From Symsagittifera roscoffensis (lineage: Eukaryota; Xenacoelomorpha; Acoela; Convolutidae), in NCBI RefSeq assembly GCF_963678635.1, contig NC_087070.1, positions 9,458,539 to 9,522,538 of the forward strand: a stretch of 64,000 nt of DNA, written 5' to 3'. The position numbers and the translations under genes were made by a program. The notes beneath the pieces were generated by a model. That model made no database searches. It saw nothing but the letters and a program-made list of their open reading frames with translations, and had not been told where the DNA came from. Shown piece after piece: positions 11,160 through 23,579 of the stretch. Position 1 is the stretch's first letter. Each line of letters opens with the position of its first letter.

Positions 11160-12698
11160 CCTCACACGAGCTTCAATATATTAGTTTAACGAGTGGTTTT
11201 ACGAGGTTGAATATGAAGACCAAATATGTTTGGCGTGACCTTATCAGTCTGTATGTGAATTTTCATAACAATCGGTCAATGTGATCAAAAAATATGCATG
11301 TAAAATTTTGCTGGTGGGGGGAAAAGGAAAAGGCCGAAAAATGGATGCCAAAACCAGCCAATTAAAACATTCTTATTGAAGAAACGTAACCCGTATTGAG
11401 TTAAATTTTAATCACAGGAACACTAATCATCTCTTTTTTATCATTATTATTTTCTTATCTAGAAAATTCTATTGATTTTGACTGGAATATGTGGTGAAGG
11501 GACTTCTGACTGTAACCTTGGTTACTATGATACTTTTGACTGTCTGATTATCTTTCAAAACATTAATTTTGACATCTTCACCTTGTTGAGACGAAAACGT
11601 TTTCTTTGGGTACTATAATTTTTCGCGTTTCTTTCCCAAACCGCTTCTTGTGGAAGGGGCCGGTGAGAACAGACACAAAAGAAGCCTCCTTCACGCACAA
11701 AGCATGAGTCACGATGAAGTTGGGTTCGAACACTGTCCCGCCACAGATAGTGCTGCATTAAAACCGTTTTTCTATCACCCCCCCCCCACCGCCTCAAGTT
11801 AAACTTGAATTTATGGTATGACGAGGGACTTTTACAAGGTTAAGTATGAAAACCCAAATATGTTTTTCATGGCCTAAGTAGTCCGCATGCAATTTTTTGT
11901 AACATCGGACAAGGTGAACAGAAAGTTGATTGTAAAAGCTCGCTGGTGGGCAAAGTGGTTTTTTTCCACTTAAGGCTCTTTTCCATTTTTCTCACTTTTC
12001 AAAATTTCGAGTTATATGCTTGCTTTATGTCTTGCAATATGAAGAACAAATCTGTTCACAGTTGTCGATTTGTTCACCACGCCAAATTTCATTGCATTGT
12101 GACAACGTTAAAGAGACTTTTCAGCGGAAAGTTATACCAACGCAAAACGGAGTGGTTGGCTTTGGAAAGATGTTGTTGCTTTGAATAAGCACAGTAAGTG
12201 GCTTAAAACTTTTAGTGAGTATTGTAGACGAAAGCAGCCCAAGCGGGAACTACCTTTGGCTCGCATTCAACTCTTAATTACAGAAAAAACAACATTTTAT
12301 CCCGATCCGCCAATCGCGACCCGCTCGGGGAAACTAACGCATCTTTTTTGATGTTCGCGCTCAAAGTATATCCCAAAATGTTGATTAAGTTTTCTAAGAA
12401 ACAAAACAGGTCTTGAAATTACTGGTTTGTTCAATTAAGGACATCTTGCCATCAACACAGATTTTCGTACAAGGCCAAACAAAGCTAATTCGCTGAGAAT
12501 GTTAATGTTTCAAATTAGATGGAAAAATAGTAGATATTCACGTTGTTTAAAAAATGATGCTAAAATTGCTAAAATTTTACTGATTTTGAAACAGGTTTTC
12601 TAGCCGGATTCTTACACAATACGACAAGATAAAACAGAACATGCTTCATTGGAATTAACAAGAATTGAGTCTTTTCCAAAGTAGCCGCCAACCCTTGC
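11160..12698. other. Unique spacer with degraded TIR-element ends
   Basis: No gene is recognised. Pieces related to the TIR element in reverse orientation lie near 11983-12130, containing CTGTTCACAGTTGTCGATTT and a GCCAAATTTCATTGCA segment. The words AGTTATACCAACGCAAAA are shared with about 958-975. Confidence 0.5.
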
Positions 12699-13350
12699 CC
12701 ATTATGTCCTCAATTTTATCAACTTCCTAATTGACTATGAGACAACCGATGTGCTTTCAGTCATGTGTGCATTTTTCAAAAGAGTTTGTTTTTATGTATG
12801 TAATGCAAACATCGGAAGATAGGGATTTATGACTTTTTTATACTTCCCCCACAATTGAATTTCAGTTTTGGCAAAACTCGTTTTACTTTTACGCTTATAA
12901 ATTATAATGAAACTTTGCATGGTGAACAGTCTAAGTCTTGTAAGCCTGTTTGCTCTTCATATCTTACCTCGTATCATGACGCAGGTTTTCGGCCCCCTAC
13001 TGACCAAAGGGTCCCCGATTGTACTATTTTGAGATATCCATTTTTTTCTAAAAGATATCCAAAAGTTTTCTAATGGCGCCTTTGAAGACAATATATAATA
13101 TTTTTGAGGGGGGAGCACGCGCCAAAAAGTCGAGGTTTTTCAAAAATTGCCTTCAATCGTCTTTTTTGGCCTTTTGTTTTTTCAAATCTTTGGCTGCGGA
13201 TAGAAAATTTGCTCGAAATGGGGTCTTTATTATGATTTAGGAGAACTCACAAAATAGGTTTGGTCGACATAAAGGTAAAAAGTGGACAAACTGGAAAAAA
13301 GCCGGATTGACCATTTATCCATGCATAACTTAACATGAACATGCTTTTTC

Positions 13351-13582
13351 GGCTCTTTTCCAGTCCCCCTCACCCCACTTTCAAATTCAACTTTGAAAAG
13401 TTTATTTAACCTTGTCATAATGCAATGAAATTTGGCGTGGTGAACAAATCATTAACTGTGAACAGATTTATTCTTCATATTTTACAGCGTAACATCACGC
13501 ATTTAGCCGTAATAACACGTAAAACAAACAAAAAACTCGGTATTTTGCAAGGTGGGGTGGGGGGGGGGACTGGAAAAGAGCC
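13351..13582. mobile_element. TIR/MITE-like element (copy within repeat copy 3)
   Basis: Same insertion as 1618-1840, duplicated with its host block: GGCTCTTTTCCAGTCC ends and GCTTTTTC on both sides (13343-13350 and 13583-13590). Confidence 0.75.
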
Positions 13583-13640
13583 GCTTTTTCACTGTGCATA
13601 TTACATTAACTTACGGGGGGTTAAAATTACTCTATCCCCA

Positions 13641-13743
13641 CTCTCTCTATTTCTCTCTCGCTCTCTTTCTCTCTCGCGCGCTCTCTTTCTCTCTTATCTC
13701 TCGGTGTGCGTGTGTGTATGTTTTTGTGTGCGTGCGTGTGAGG
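13641..13743. repeat. TC/TG microsatellite
   Basis: Counterpart of 1899-1996, with small length differences. Confidence 0.9.
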
Positions 13744-14184
13744 TGAGGGGGTTTTAATGTTAAAGACAAAAAACTCATTTTAAATAGGGATTTCTCAGTT
13801 CGAGACCCAGAAAAAAGTGAAAGGCGGAAGCTTGTAGAACGCATTCTGCTGTCATACATCTCATAACGAACACAGTAATTGAAAACTGGTTCCCAAGTAA
13901 CACCTCTTTAGTAAAAAAAAAACGTTCTGGTCGATTGATAGATCCCTTCGTTTCAATTAGTAAATTATAGGTCCCGCTAAACTTTATCATAGCATCATAG
14001 ATCATAAAGGTCGATTTGGCTTTAGAATAAACATGATAATTATATAAACAGACAAATTAAGAAATAATGTTTACTTAGAAAAGATCACATTTTATGCACA
14101 ACTGTTCATCTATTGTTATTTTTGATAGCTTGTTTTTAGCCATTCATCGGTCTCTGTGGTCTAGTCTACTCCGCTGACCGTACT

Positions 14185-14890
14185 CGCCGTCTCGCCGCTA
14201 TTGAACTAAACGTTGAGCATCCCATCTTTTTAGATAGCCGACATCTACTCGTAACGATGCTTTTAACATTTATTCGCCAAAAAAATATCGCCGAAGTGTT
14301 GATTATCTGCGTGCTGTTATACAATTAGAGAACGTTGTATTGGGGCTCCTTACTGCCCTTGGCTCAATAAAACACCATTCCATTCCGTGTTCTGCCGAAA
14401 ACGAAAAGTTAAGGTAATTACGCCAATGTTGGCTGACCTTCCGCCCGAGCGACTAGAGTACCGACAACTGTCATTAGCGAACTGTGGAGTAGGTTACATC
14501 TGCTCGTTCCACGTAACGATTCGACGAAGCTCAGAGAAACGCTGGGGCTTCTCATTCACGTGTTTGACGACACTTGCCGTTCATCTAAAGTTTGTTCCGT
14601 CAATGTATACAAGTTCCTCTGTAAGGGGAATAGAATACTTCGTTGCTCGGCGAGGAACGTCTTCCGTCATCTGGTAGGACAATGGTGCCAATTTCGTTGG
14701 CTCGGCCAAAAAGCTGATTTCGTACCAAATCCTCCGATCTTAACAATTTCGAAGCGTTAACGCCAAAAAACTTCCTACTTGGACACCGTGCAAGTAGCTT
14801 TCCGTCACTAGTTTTTGAGCAAAACTTCAATCATCAAAAGCGCTACATCCGTGCGCAACTCTACGCAATGCCATCTCGACTCGGGAGCGG
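14185..14890 (+). pseudogene. Decayed BEL/Pao integrase (copy 3)
   Basis: Counterpart of 2440-3130. It has the same loss of the first catalytic Asp (GVGYIC), the same TAG after the VIW segment and the same internal deletion. The shared lesions show that the fragment died before the block was duplicated. Confidence 0.8.
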
Positions 14891-17800
14891 AGGACGTTTA
14901 TCAGGGGTAACTATGTGTCTGTTTTAAAATTATAAAGTATCAAATTTTTTGGGTCTGTTTTTAGAAAAAATTTTAATTAAAACTAAGAAAACCTTTTGAC
15001 CTTAGGAGCTAGTATTTAAACTAAATTGACTCTTGTTTTGGTTTTGCTTAATTTTGTTTGTTGGCCGTAGTTAATGAAAATTTTTTCTGTTCAACCCCAA
15101 CTTATTCCAATGAATTATGTTATATTGAATTGTTCACAAAAATGTTCACGTTGGTGTGGTTTGAAATGTTCAACTTCCGCAGTTGCTAAAAGCCATGAAA
15201 GTTCAGGAATAAAAACGGATTGTTCGAATTATGTGAAAAAAGTTACCAAATATTCTGGAAACTTTGAATTCAAATTTTATTTTGAGTTTTTCCCGACCAT
15301 TTAAACGACCGTTCTTTTTGTCATAGGAATAGGAGGGGATGTAGCTTTTATTATTTTTCTGTCTTATAATATTCTGCTGGGAAGTAGTGAAGAGAAGCTG
15401 GGGAAAAAATGTTTTCCTATGCTTGCCGAGAAAAGGGTACACTGCCCAATGCTCGCTGTCCGTTTCGAATTTGTCCGACACTTGAGTGGTTGCTCTTCAT
15501 GACCGTTCCGGATTGTTTAAATTAATTTAGGATATTGTTTCGCTTAAAATGTTAAGTTTTGAGTGACTCTGCTAAAAGGGAAAAAAACTATAATAAAATT
15601 TAAGTTGTTTTTTAAGAAGGGTAAAACAGGACAAAAATGAAGTTTTTCCAACCGTCTATTCGAGCGGAAAAGTGTCACTAACAAAAGCAGGCAGGCTCAA
15701 TTGAAACAGTTTTAATCTCTTATCTTTTTATCCAATTTTAGTCTCCTATTCAATCTCTTATCCTCCGTTTAATTAGGAGACAGACATTTGCATTTTATTG
15801 AATTTTATTTAAGAAAAATCATTCTTTAGTTTAACTGGGAGAACTCCAGTTAAACCTAAAAAAAATAAATATTCAACCTGCCTAAATAACCTTAAAATTC
15901 GAGCTGATGGGGATTCATTTGTTTTCAAAGTCAAAAAGATAGACACACTCCGCCTGACTGGCGTCGTCGATAAATGCTCAGTTCCCTCGATCATCCGATA
16001 AACTTAAGTTTGAATTTTAGTCTTCTTACAACGCGTATAACACTGAAAGTGTAAAAAAATTGTTCTTAAGTCTAAACGTTGGATATTTGTATTTTGTTTT
16101 AGAGTTTCAAGTTAAGTTGTTTACTTGCAACTCAAAAAGTCATTCTCACCTTGAAGTGTGAAAAAGTTTAGACCAGATAAGTGTCCACTCGGAGCTTATG
16201 TAAGCAATTAAAACAATAGCCTTTTATACTAAAATAGCATCTCCAAAACTACAACTCACCCCCTTTCTTAGATGAACTGTTGTGAATGCAATACCTCAAT
16301 AAGGTATTGCTTAAAGCATTATAAAAACAACATATCACATGTTTAAGGTTAAAATGAGCTTTAAAAAATTAAAGATATTATTTAGACAAGCTTTGAAGTT
16401 TCTTCTCTAAGTCCAAATCAAAATCTTTTAAGATCTTTATCTTTTTTTAGCTGCCCCTAGTTGTTTCTGCATTTTCTGTTTTGCCCTTTTTTAGGTTTGT
16501 TTTTTTATCGCATATTTTCATATTTTCCAATGCGTTTGCTAGTTGGTCCACGTCCCACGTCCTGTTGATTGTGGCGATATTTTAAGCGTTTGCTCGGCAA
16601 AAGCTTACAGAATTTACTGCTACTGGTTTTTGTATTGTTTCTCTTTGGAAGAGAAAATTGTGTAAAAACCTAATAAACAATTATTAAATCTGCTGTGAAA
16701 AACTTTATTTCGTAGAATCGGAGAAATCAAATTTAATTTTGTTGATTGGGCAGTTTGTTGCTGATGGCCGTAATCATTTGCTGCAACTTTTGCGAATCGG
16801 ATGATTATTCGTTAGGTGTCGATAATTTGTGATGTAATTGATTTAGGGATCACTTTGTCTGCTTTTTTGTCTTTTCATGGCATACATCGCACAGTGAGTA
16901 ATGAAAAGAAAAAGGATTAGACTGGTGTACGGCAACTTTGAGAATTTGTACGTATTGAGCGAAGGTTTCCTTCATTATTTTGTCACAGTCTGTAAAAACA
17001 AGACGAGGAGGTTGACGTGACAGGTTTGTTTTTTGTTGTTTTTGAAAATCATTTTAGGTTCATCACTTATTGGGGATCGATTTAACAGTGTTCACAAAGG
17101 TATTGAAAATGGATTGGAGTAAAAATTAAAATTGAGACAAGTTTAATGATATCAACGACAAAGGAGGATATCAATTGTGGAAGGAAAGTAAAGAAGATTC
17201 TGATCAGATATTGTCCTAAACAGAAAATTCGAGCTTCAAATGGAATATATAGCTTTAGATACAATCATTGCACTGATGGCAATGTAGTTTTTGTCAATTT
17301 GTAACATGGAGGTCTTGTCGACATAGTGGACAAGGAAATTTGTTCATCCAAAAATTTGTTTGGGATTTCCGTTTAAGGTAACAATGGATGCAAACTTTGT
17401 AAAAAAACTGGTTTTGGTACTGTTCACGATGAACTCTCATATGCATTTTTTAATGCTTAAAGCATATAGGGCATTCGGAATTCTATTTTTGTTTTAATGA
17501 TATGTTTGCAGTTCTTTTTAAATGCGGGAAATTGTTTGTTTGCTCCATTGTGTTTAATTGAATTGGTATTTCCTTCACTTCGAAGATGCTGTCAAAAAAT
17601 TCACATGAATTTCTATTATGTTAAATAGAGATTTTTTCTTTTTTGCCTGTTATATGGTCGCAATAAAAATAACAATTTGTGGGTAAATGTAAAACAGCAT
17701 AACTCTAAAAGCAAAAGTTACCCACCATATATTACTAAATTTTACTTGTGAATGACAAATTGGGCATAGAGTTTTGCAGTTATTTGCACGTATGGCACTA

Positions 17801-18000
17801 GGGGCCAGCTGAAAGCTGGAGAGACCTGTTTGATTATTTTAATATTGATTATTTTCGAACCATACAAAAAAAATCAACACAAAGCCAATAGCACCAAGCA
17901 AAAGCGAGAAAACGTAAGCATAGCGGATTCCATTGTTTAAAAAATACACACAATAAGAATATTGAATCTTTGTTCCAATGCCAAAAAACTTTTAAAAAAA

Positions 18001-18530
18001 CTTTTCCTAAGTGTACAGCTCTTCCCCGAGACAAATTAAGGACCAGCCGCTTGAGCAGGGGAGTTTCCTACAACCTGGTCTATCGATTAAACCCTTAACC
18101 CCCAAATCTGGATGTGTAGTTTTTGAAGAAATCGAAAAAGTTTGAAAAAAGGCCAAAAAAGTCAAAAAAGTTACTTTTCCCAAGTCTGTAGCTCTTCCCC
18201 TAGGCAGTCAAGGACAGCCGCTTGTGTGGGGGAGTTTCCTACAACCTGGTCTATCAATTAAACCCTTAATTCCAAATCTGGATGGGTAGTTTTTGAGGAA
18301 ATCGATAATTTCCGAAAAAATAGGCAAAAAAATCAAAAAAGTGACTTTTCCTAAGTCTATAGCTTTTCCCCTAAGCAAATTAGGGACCAGCCGCTTGTGC
18401 ATGGAGTTTCTTACAACCTGTCTATCGATTAAACCCTTAATCATAAATCTGGACGGGTAGTTTTTGAGGAAATCGAAAATTTCCGAAAAAATGGGCAAAA
18501 AGTGAAAAAGTACGGGTTGTGAAGCTTTTC
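18001..18530. repeat. ~172-bp tandem repeat, copy 3
   Basis: Third occurrence of the array, with several small deletions relative to the other two. Confidence 0.85.
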
Positions 18531-19367
18531 TAAGACCGTAGGGGGTGGGGTAGGGTAAATATTGCCCTAAATTTTATGCAGGCAGGTAGGTGAAACGCTA
18601 CTGAATCCATTGGTACCACTTTTATGAGAATCTGACGGGTAGTTTTTTGGGAAAGCGAATTTTTCGAAAAAGCGTCTAAAAAAAAAAAAAAAAAAAAACA
18701 GATCTCATCTGGAAAAAAAAACGTTTTCATAATACCTGTATAATAAATCAAACAGGAATATACTAACGTGAGGATGTCGAGCAATTATATGTTCAAATTT
18801 TCTTTTTTATTGGTGAGCATTAGTTATTGCAAATGCTACAGATATCATGTTCTGTCAATTCTTAATGTGAATTAATTGCCTGCAAATAGGGCACGGGATT
18901 TTCGCACATAGGGAATTTGCTCTAAGCTTTAGTTTCTTATAACAAGACGTACAAAACTAGATGAAGAGGTTGAGGAGGATTGTTTTCATAGATCTTTTTC
19001 ATCTCATGGAGTATTAGAAATGCTACGTCTCAGATTCCCCCAAACACCACTTCGCCATGTCTTACAATGTTATGTTAAGAATAATTCTGTTTGTCTCTGT
19101 TTAATGACTTAATGGTCATGTCAATTGGACAATGTGAACAAAAACTACTCGTAAAAAATCGCAGGTGGTGGTGGGGGAGAAGATGGGTGCAAATTGAAGC
19201 CGGTGGTGATGCGGAGTGGGGGGTTGTTCTAGCTGCACAATTTGCAGGATAGAAAAAGGCCAAGTTTACTCACAAATCACTGTTTAACACAGTTTAGCAA
19301 TATAAATTTGAAAAAATTGTTCAGCAAAAACCTGAACAAGGTGAAAAATGGGCTCTTTTTCCTCCCC

Positions 19368-19567
19368 NNNNNNNNNNNNNNNNNNNNNNNNNNNNNNNNN
19401 NNNNNNNNNNNNNNNNNNNNNNNNNNNNNNNNNNNNNNNNNNNNNNNNNNNNNNNNNNNNNNNNNNNNNNNNNNNNNNNNNNNNNNNNNNNNNNNNNNNN
19501 NNNNNNNNNNNNNNNNNNNNNNNNNNNNNNNNNNNNNNNNNNNNNNNNNNNNNNNNNNNNNNNNNNN
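19368..19567. other. Assembly gap (200 N)
   Basis: Exactly 200 unknown bases. The left flank is GGCTCTTTTTCCTCCCC, which in copy 2 leads into a 21-C run, so the gap probably arose at a homopolymer inside the repeat. The round number suggests its true size is unknown. Confidence 0.95.
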
Positions 19568-19590
19568 AATTCATACGTTTCCAGATCGAG

Positions 19591-20025
19591 ATGGCAGCAA
19601 CAACAACTGGTCGCAAGCGTAGCAACCCGGTGCATCAATACTTTGTTATAGATGAGAGCAAGACAGCGTACAGATGTACGGACGACGACTGCGAGTTCAC
19701 AAGTCTGGTGAAGCATGGTCCTACCAACCTCAAACTGCACCTCAAAAAGAAGCACCCTGAATGGCAAAAGCAACTCGAAGTCAAAGAAACAGCAGAAAAG
19801 AAGGCGAAAACAGACTCTCAATCACGGAAAGTCACAACCATGGAGAGCTTCGTCAACATTGCAGGGAGCAGCTCAAGATCAGCAACTACTCCGCTCCCAG
19901 CAAGCGACTACCGCCAGCGACGTCTGAATGAATTGCTAGCGACTTATGTTGCTGCATGCCCAAGAGCAAGTGCGAATATGATTGCTGACAAGAAATACGG
20001 ATTGAATGACTTGACTTTTGATTGA
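19591..20025 (+). CDS. BED-type zinc finger protein, hAT-transposase-like N terminus
   Basis: 144 codons from the ATG at 19591. Residues of about 25-60 look like a BED finger: aromatic residues, then CTDDDC, then the LKLHLKKKHPEW segment supplying the His pair. A basic and Ser/Thr-rich tail follows. BED fingers occur at the N terminus of hAT transposases and in host proteins derived from them. No hAT catalytic or dimerisation region follows. The ORF ends in a clean stop and then a simple AACTG repeat, so it is probably a truncated transposase or a small domesticated protein. The reading frame is open up to the assembly gap, so an upstream extension cannot be excluded. Confidence 0.6.
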   Translation: MAATTTGRKRSNPVHQYFVIDESKTAYRCTDDDCEFTSLVKHGPTNLKLHLKKKHPEWQKQLEVKETAEKKAKTDSQSRKVTTMESFVNIAGSSSRSATTPLPASDYRQRRLNELLATYVAACPRASANMIADKKYGLNDLTFD

Positions 20026-20094
20026 ACTCGTTAAGTTTTTGTTTCTTTGTAAGTTTTGTTTTCAAATTCAACATGTTGTTTGATTCAATTTTTC

Positions 20095-20225
20095 CAACTG
20101 AAAGCTTCAACTGAAACTGTAACTGAAACTGAAAGAAAAAAACTGTAAAAACTGTAACTGTAACTGAAATGGAAAGACCCGGAAAATCAGAACTGTAACT
20201 TTAACTGAAACTGAAAAACAGACGA
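20095..20225. repeat. Degenerate AACTGT/AACTGA simple repeat
   Basis: Successive six-base variants of AACTGA and AACTGT directly follow the BED ORF. Confidence 0.8.
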
Positions 20226-20250
20226 AAAGAATTCAGTTGGACACACTAAT

Positions 20251-21804
20251 GACAACGTTAATTAAGCTTTTCAAAATTGAATTTGAAAGGAGGGAGGAAA
20301 CTGGGAAAGAACCCCACTTTGCCCGAGTTCAAGTTTGGCCTTGGGTGGTTGTAGTAAAACGTTCCGGTAAGCAGTTCCCATTCCCCCGTAGTCTACCCAG
20401 CCAACGGTTACCACTTGAACAAAGAAGTGTGTGGAAACATTTCGGTTCTCGCCGTTCGCAATACGCAACGACATTTGATCAGCTGCAGTGAACAGCAAAC
20501 CCAATATAACTATCGAAGTCAGTGTCATCTTGTAATAAATTAACTTCGCTCCTCTTGTTTTAAAGCTTTCGACTCTTTTCGGCGGCTTTTTTCCAGCCCC
20601 CCTTAATTTTTTCTGAAATTCAATTGTTGAAAATCATTTCAAACTTACTTTTCATGTTATAAACTGCATCAAAATGTGTCAGCGTTAACAGGTGGATAAA
20701 TTTTACAACTTTGCTCACATGCAACATGCCGTGATAATAATTATAGAGCAGCTTTATTTTGTAATTTTATGAGGGGATCAAAAACTGGAAAAGAGTGGCG
20801 TAAACTATCATTTTACGGTGTTACCAGGGGTTTTAGAAGATCAAGTATAAAATCCACATGTTTATCATAGCGTAAATTTTCGCATTTCAGTTCTTATTAC
20901 AATTAGTAAAGCGGGATCTATTTAACAATCTCTCCCCCCTTTGGAGATTTTCTCCCCCCCCCCCTGAAATTTGACACGGTGAACAAACCGAGACTCGCCC
21001 CCACCTGAGTAATTTTTCTGTTCATATTGTCGGATTGTTACAAAATTTGGCATACCGACTGATTACGCCATACCTGCACTGAAGTTTCATGGATAATAAT
21101 CGATTTCATTGGATTTTCATTGTCAGTCTCTATAAAATAACAAAAATAATCGATTATATCGATTGAAAATGGATTATAATGACAGTAACTTTTTAAGCGA
21201 AAAAATCCCAATATAATCGATTATAATCGATTATTTTTAAAAAAAGTTTATCAAAAGAAAAATAATCCATTTTAATCGATTGTAATGGATTATAACATTT
21301 TTATTCAAGTCTTGGCTCTTTCCCAGTTCCCCCATTTCAAAATACCGAGTTTTATGTTTGTTTTACTTGTTATTACGGCTAAATGCGTGATGTTACGCTG
21401 TAAAATATGAAGAACAAATCTGTTCACAGTTGTCGATTTGTTCACCTCGCCAAATTTCATTGCTTTATGAAAACGTTAAATAAGCTTTTCAAATTTGAAT
21501 TTGAAGGGGGGAACTGGAAAAGAGCCAAATCTTTTTGTGTGTTGTTTTCATTTTTTCATAATTTTGTTAAACTTAGGTTTGTTATAATCAATTAGGTGGT
21601 CTAAATTTGGCATGATAATCGAGTAACGTACTAATCAAGCAATGAAGTTTGGATCTTTTTCAGTTTCCCCCCTTTCAAAATACCGAATTTTGTTAGTTTT
21701 ACGTGTTATTACGGCTAAATGCGTGATGTTACACTATTATGTATGAAGAACAAATTTGTTCACAGTTGACGATTTGTTCACCATGCCAAATTTCATTGCA
21801 TTAT
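20251..21804. repeat. ~1.55-kb tandem repeat, unit 1
   Basis: It begins GACAACGTTAATTAAGCTTT, which recurs at 21805, giving a 1554-bp period. It contains a C-rich tract, several ATCGAT palindromes (21089-21300) and TIR-element copies. It has ORFs of up to about 85 codons but none with a recognisable domain. Confidence 0.85.
21314..21526. mobile_element. TIR/MITE-like element, reverse orientation
   Basis: It begins GGCTCTTTCCCAGTTCC and ends GAACTGGAAAAGAGCC. The interior is the reverse complement of that at 1618-1840 (CTGTTCACAGTTGTCGATTT and related words). Flanking octamers CAAGTCTT and AAATCTTT are not a clean duplication, so the insertion is older or the ends have drifted. Confidence 0.6.
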
Positions 21805-22860
21805 GACAACGTTAATTAAGCTTTTCATAATTGAATTTGAAAGGAGGGAGGAAACTGGGAAAGAACCCCACTTTGCCCGAGTTCAAGTTTGGCCTTGGGT
21901 GGTTGTAGTAAAACGTTCCGGTAAGCAGTTCCCATTCCCCCGTAGCCTACCCAGCCAACGGTTATCACTTGAACAAAGAAGTGTGTGGAAACATTTCGGT
22001 TCTCGCCGTTCGCAATACGCAACGACATTTGATCAGCTGCAGTGAACAGCAAACCCAATATAACTATCGAAGTCAGTGTCATCTTGTAAAAATTAACTTC
22101 GCTCCTCTTGTTTTAAAGCTTTCGACTCTTTTCGGCGGCTTTTTTCCAGCCCCCTTAATTTTTTCTGAAATTCAATTGTTGAAAATCATTTCAAACTTAC
22201 TTTTCATGTTATAAACTGCATCAAAATGTGTCAGCGTTAACAGGTGGATAAATTTTACAACATTGCTCACATGCAACATGCCGTGATAATAATTATAGAG
22301 CAGCTTTATTTTGTAATTTTATGAGGGGATCAAAAACTGGAAAAGAGTGGCGTAAACTATCATTTTACGGTGTTACCAGGGGTTTTAGAAGATCAAGTAT
22401 AAAATCCACATGTTTATCATAGCGTAAATTTTCGCATTTCAGTTCTTATTACAATTAGTAAAGCGGGATCTATTTAACAATCTCTCCCCCCTTTCGAGAT
22501 TTTCTCCCCCCCCCCCTGAAATTTGACACGGTGAACAAACCGAGACTCGCCCCCACCTGAGTAATTTTTCTGTTCATATTGTCGGATTGTTACAAAATTT
22601 GGCATACCGACTGATTACGCCATACCTGCACTGAAGTTTCATGGATAATAATCGATTTCATTGGATTTTCATTGTCAGTCTCTATAAAATAACAAAAATA
22701 ATCGATTATATCGATTGAAAATGGATTATAATGACAGTAATTTTTTAAGCGAAAAAATCCCAATATAATCGATTATAATCGATTATTTTTAAAAAAAGTT
22801 TATCAAAAGAAAAATAATCCATTTTAATCGATTGTAATGGATTATAACATATTATTACGT
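21805..22860. repeat. ~1.55-kb tandem repeat, unit 2 (truncated)
   Basis: Nearly identical to 20251-21290. It breaks off after the ATCGAT palindrome cluster and jumps back to an AAAGCGGGATCTATTTAAC segment, starting the third unit. Confidence 0.85.
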
Positions 22861-23579
22861 AAAGCGGGATCTATTTAACAATCTCTCCCCCCTTTCGAGA
22901 TTTTCTACCCCCCCCCCCTGAAATTTGACACGGTGAACAAACCGAGACTCGCCCCCACCTGAGTAATTTATCTGTTCATATTGTCGGATTGTTACAAAAT
23001 TTGGCATACCGACTGATTACGCCATACCTGCACTGAAGTTTCATGGATAATAATCGATTTCATTGGATTTTCATTGTCAGTCTCTATAAAATAACAAAAA
23101 TAATCGATTATATCGATTGAAAATGGATTATAATGACAGTAATTTTTTAAGCGAAAAAATCCCAATATAATCGATTATAATCGATTATTTTTCAAAAACT
23201 TTATCAAAAGAAAAATAATCCATTTTAATCGATTGTAATGGATTATAACATATTTATTCAAGTCTTGGCTCTTTCCCAGTTCCCCCATTTCAAAATACCG
23301 AGTTTTATGTTTGTTTTACTTGTTATTACGGCTAAATGCGTGATGTTACGCTGTAAAATATGAAGAAAAAATCTGTTCACAGTTGTCGATTTGTTCACCT
23401 CGCCAAATTTCATTGCTTTATGAAAACGTTAAATAAGCTTTTCAAATTTGAATTTGAAGGGGGGGAACTGGAAAAGAGCCAAATCTTTTTGTGTGTTGTT
23501 TTCATTTTTTCATAATTTTGTTAAACTTAGGTTTGTTATAATCAATTAGGTGGTCTAAATTTGGCATGATAATCGAGTA
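22861..23579. repeat. ~1.55-kb tandem repeat, unit 3 (partial)
   Basis: Corresponds to about 20909-21622 of unit 1. It includes the C-rich tract, the ATCGAT palindromes and another TIR element at 23267-23480. Confidence 0.85.
23267..23480. mobile_element. TIR/MITE-like element (copy in unit 3)
   Basis: Same insertion as 21314-21526, with the same TIR ends and the same imperfect flanks. It was carried along by the tandem duplication. Confidence 0.6.

Larger units (their letters stand above)
12699..19367. repeat. Large repeated block, copy 3
   Basis: This is the longest copy. It aligns with copy 1 from 979 and with copy 2 through the poly-C boundary, and it ends at the assembly gap. It keeps the 5' part lost from copy 2 and the two internal segments lost from copy 1, so it is closest to the ancestral block. 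Confidence 0.85.

Noticed and set aside
19242-19821. ORFs spanning the N gap
   Set aside because: The open frames exist only because unknown bases contain no stops.
20237-22082. ~80-85 codon ORFs on both strands in the tandem units
   Set aside because: Short, mutually antisense, without a domain, and duplicated with the DNA.
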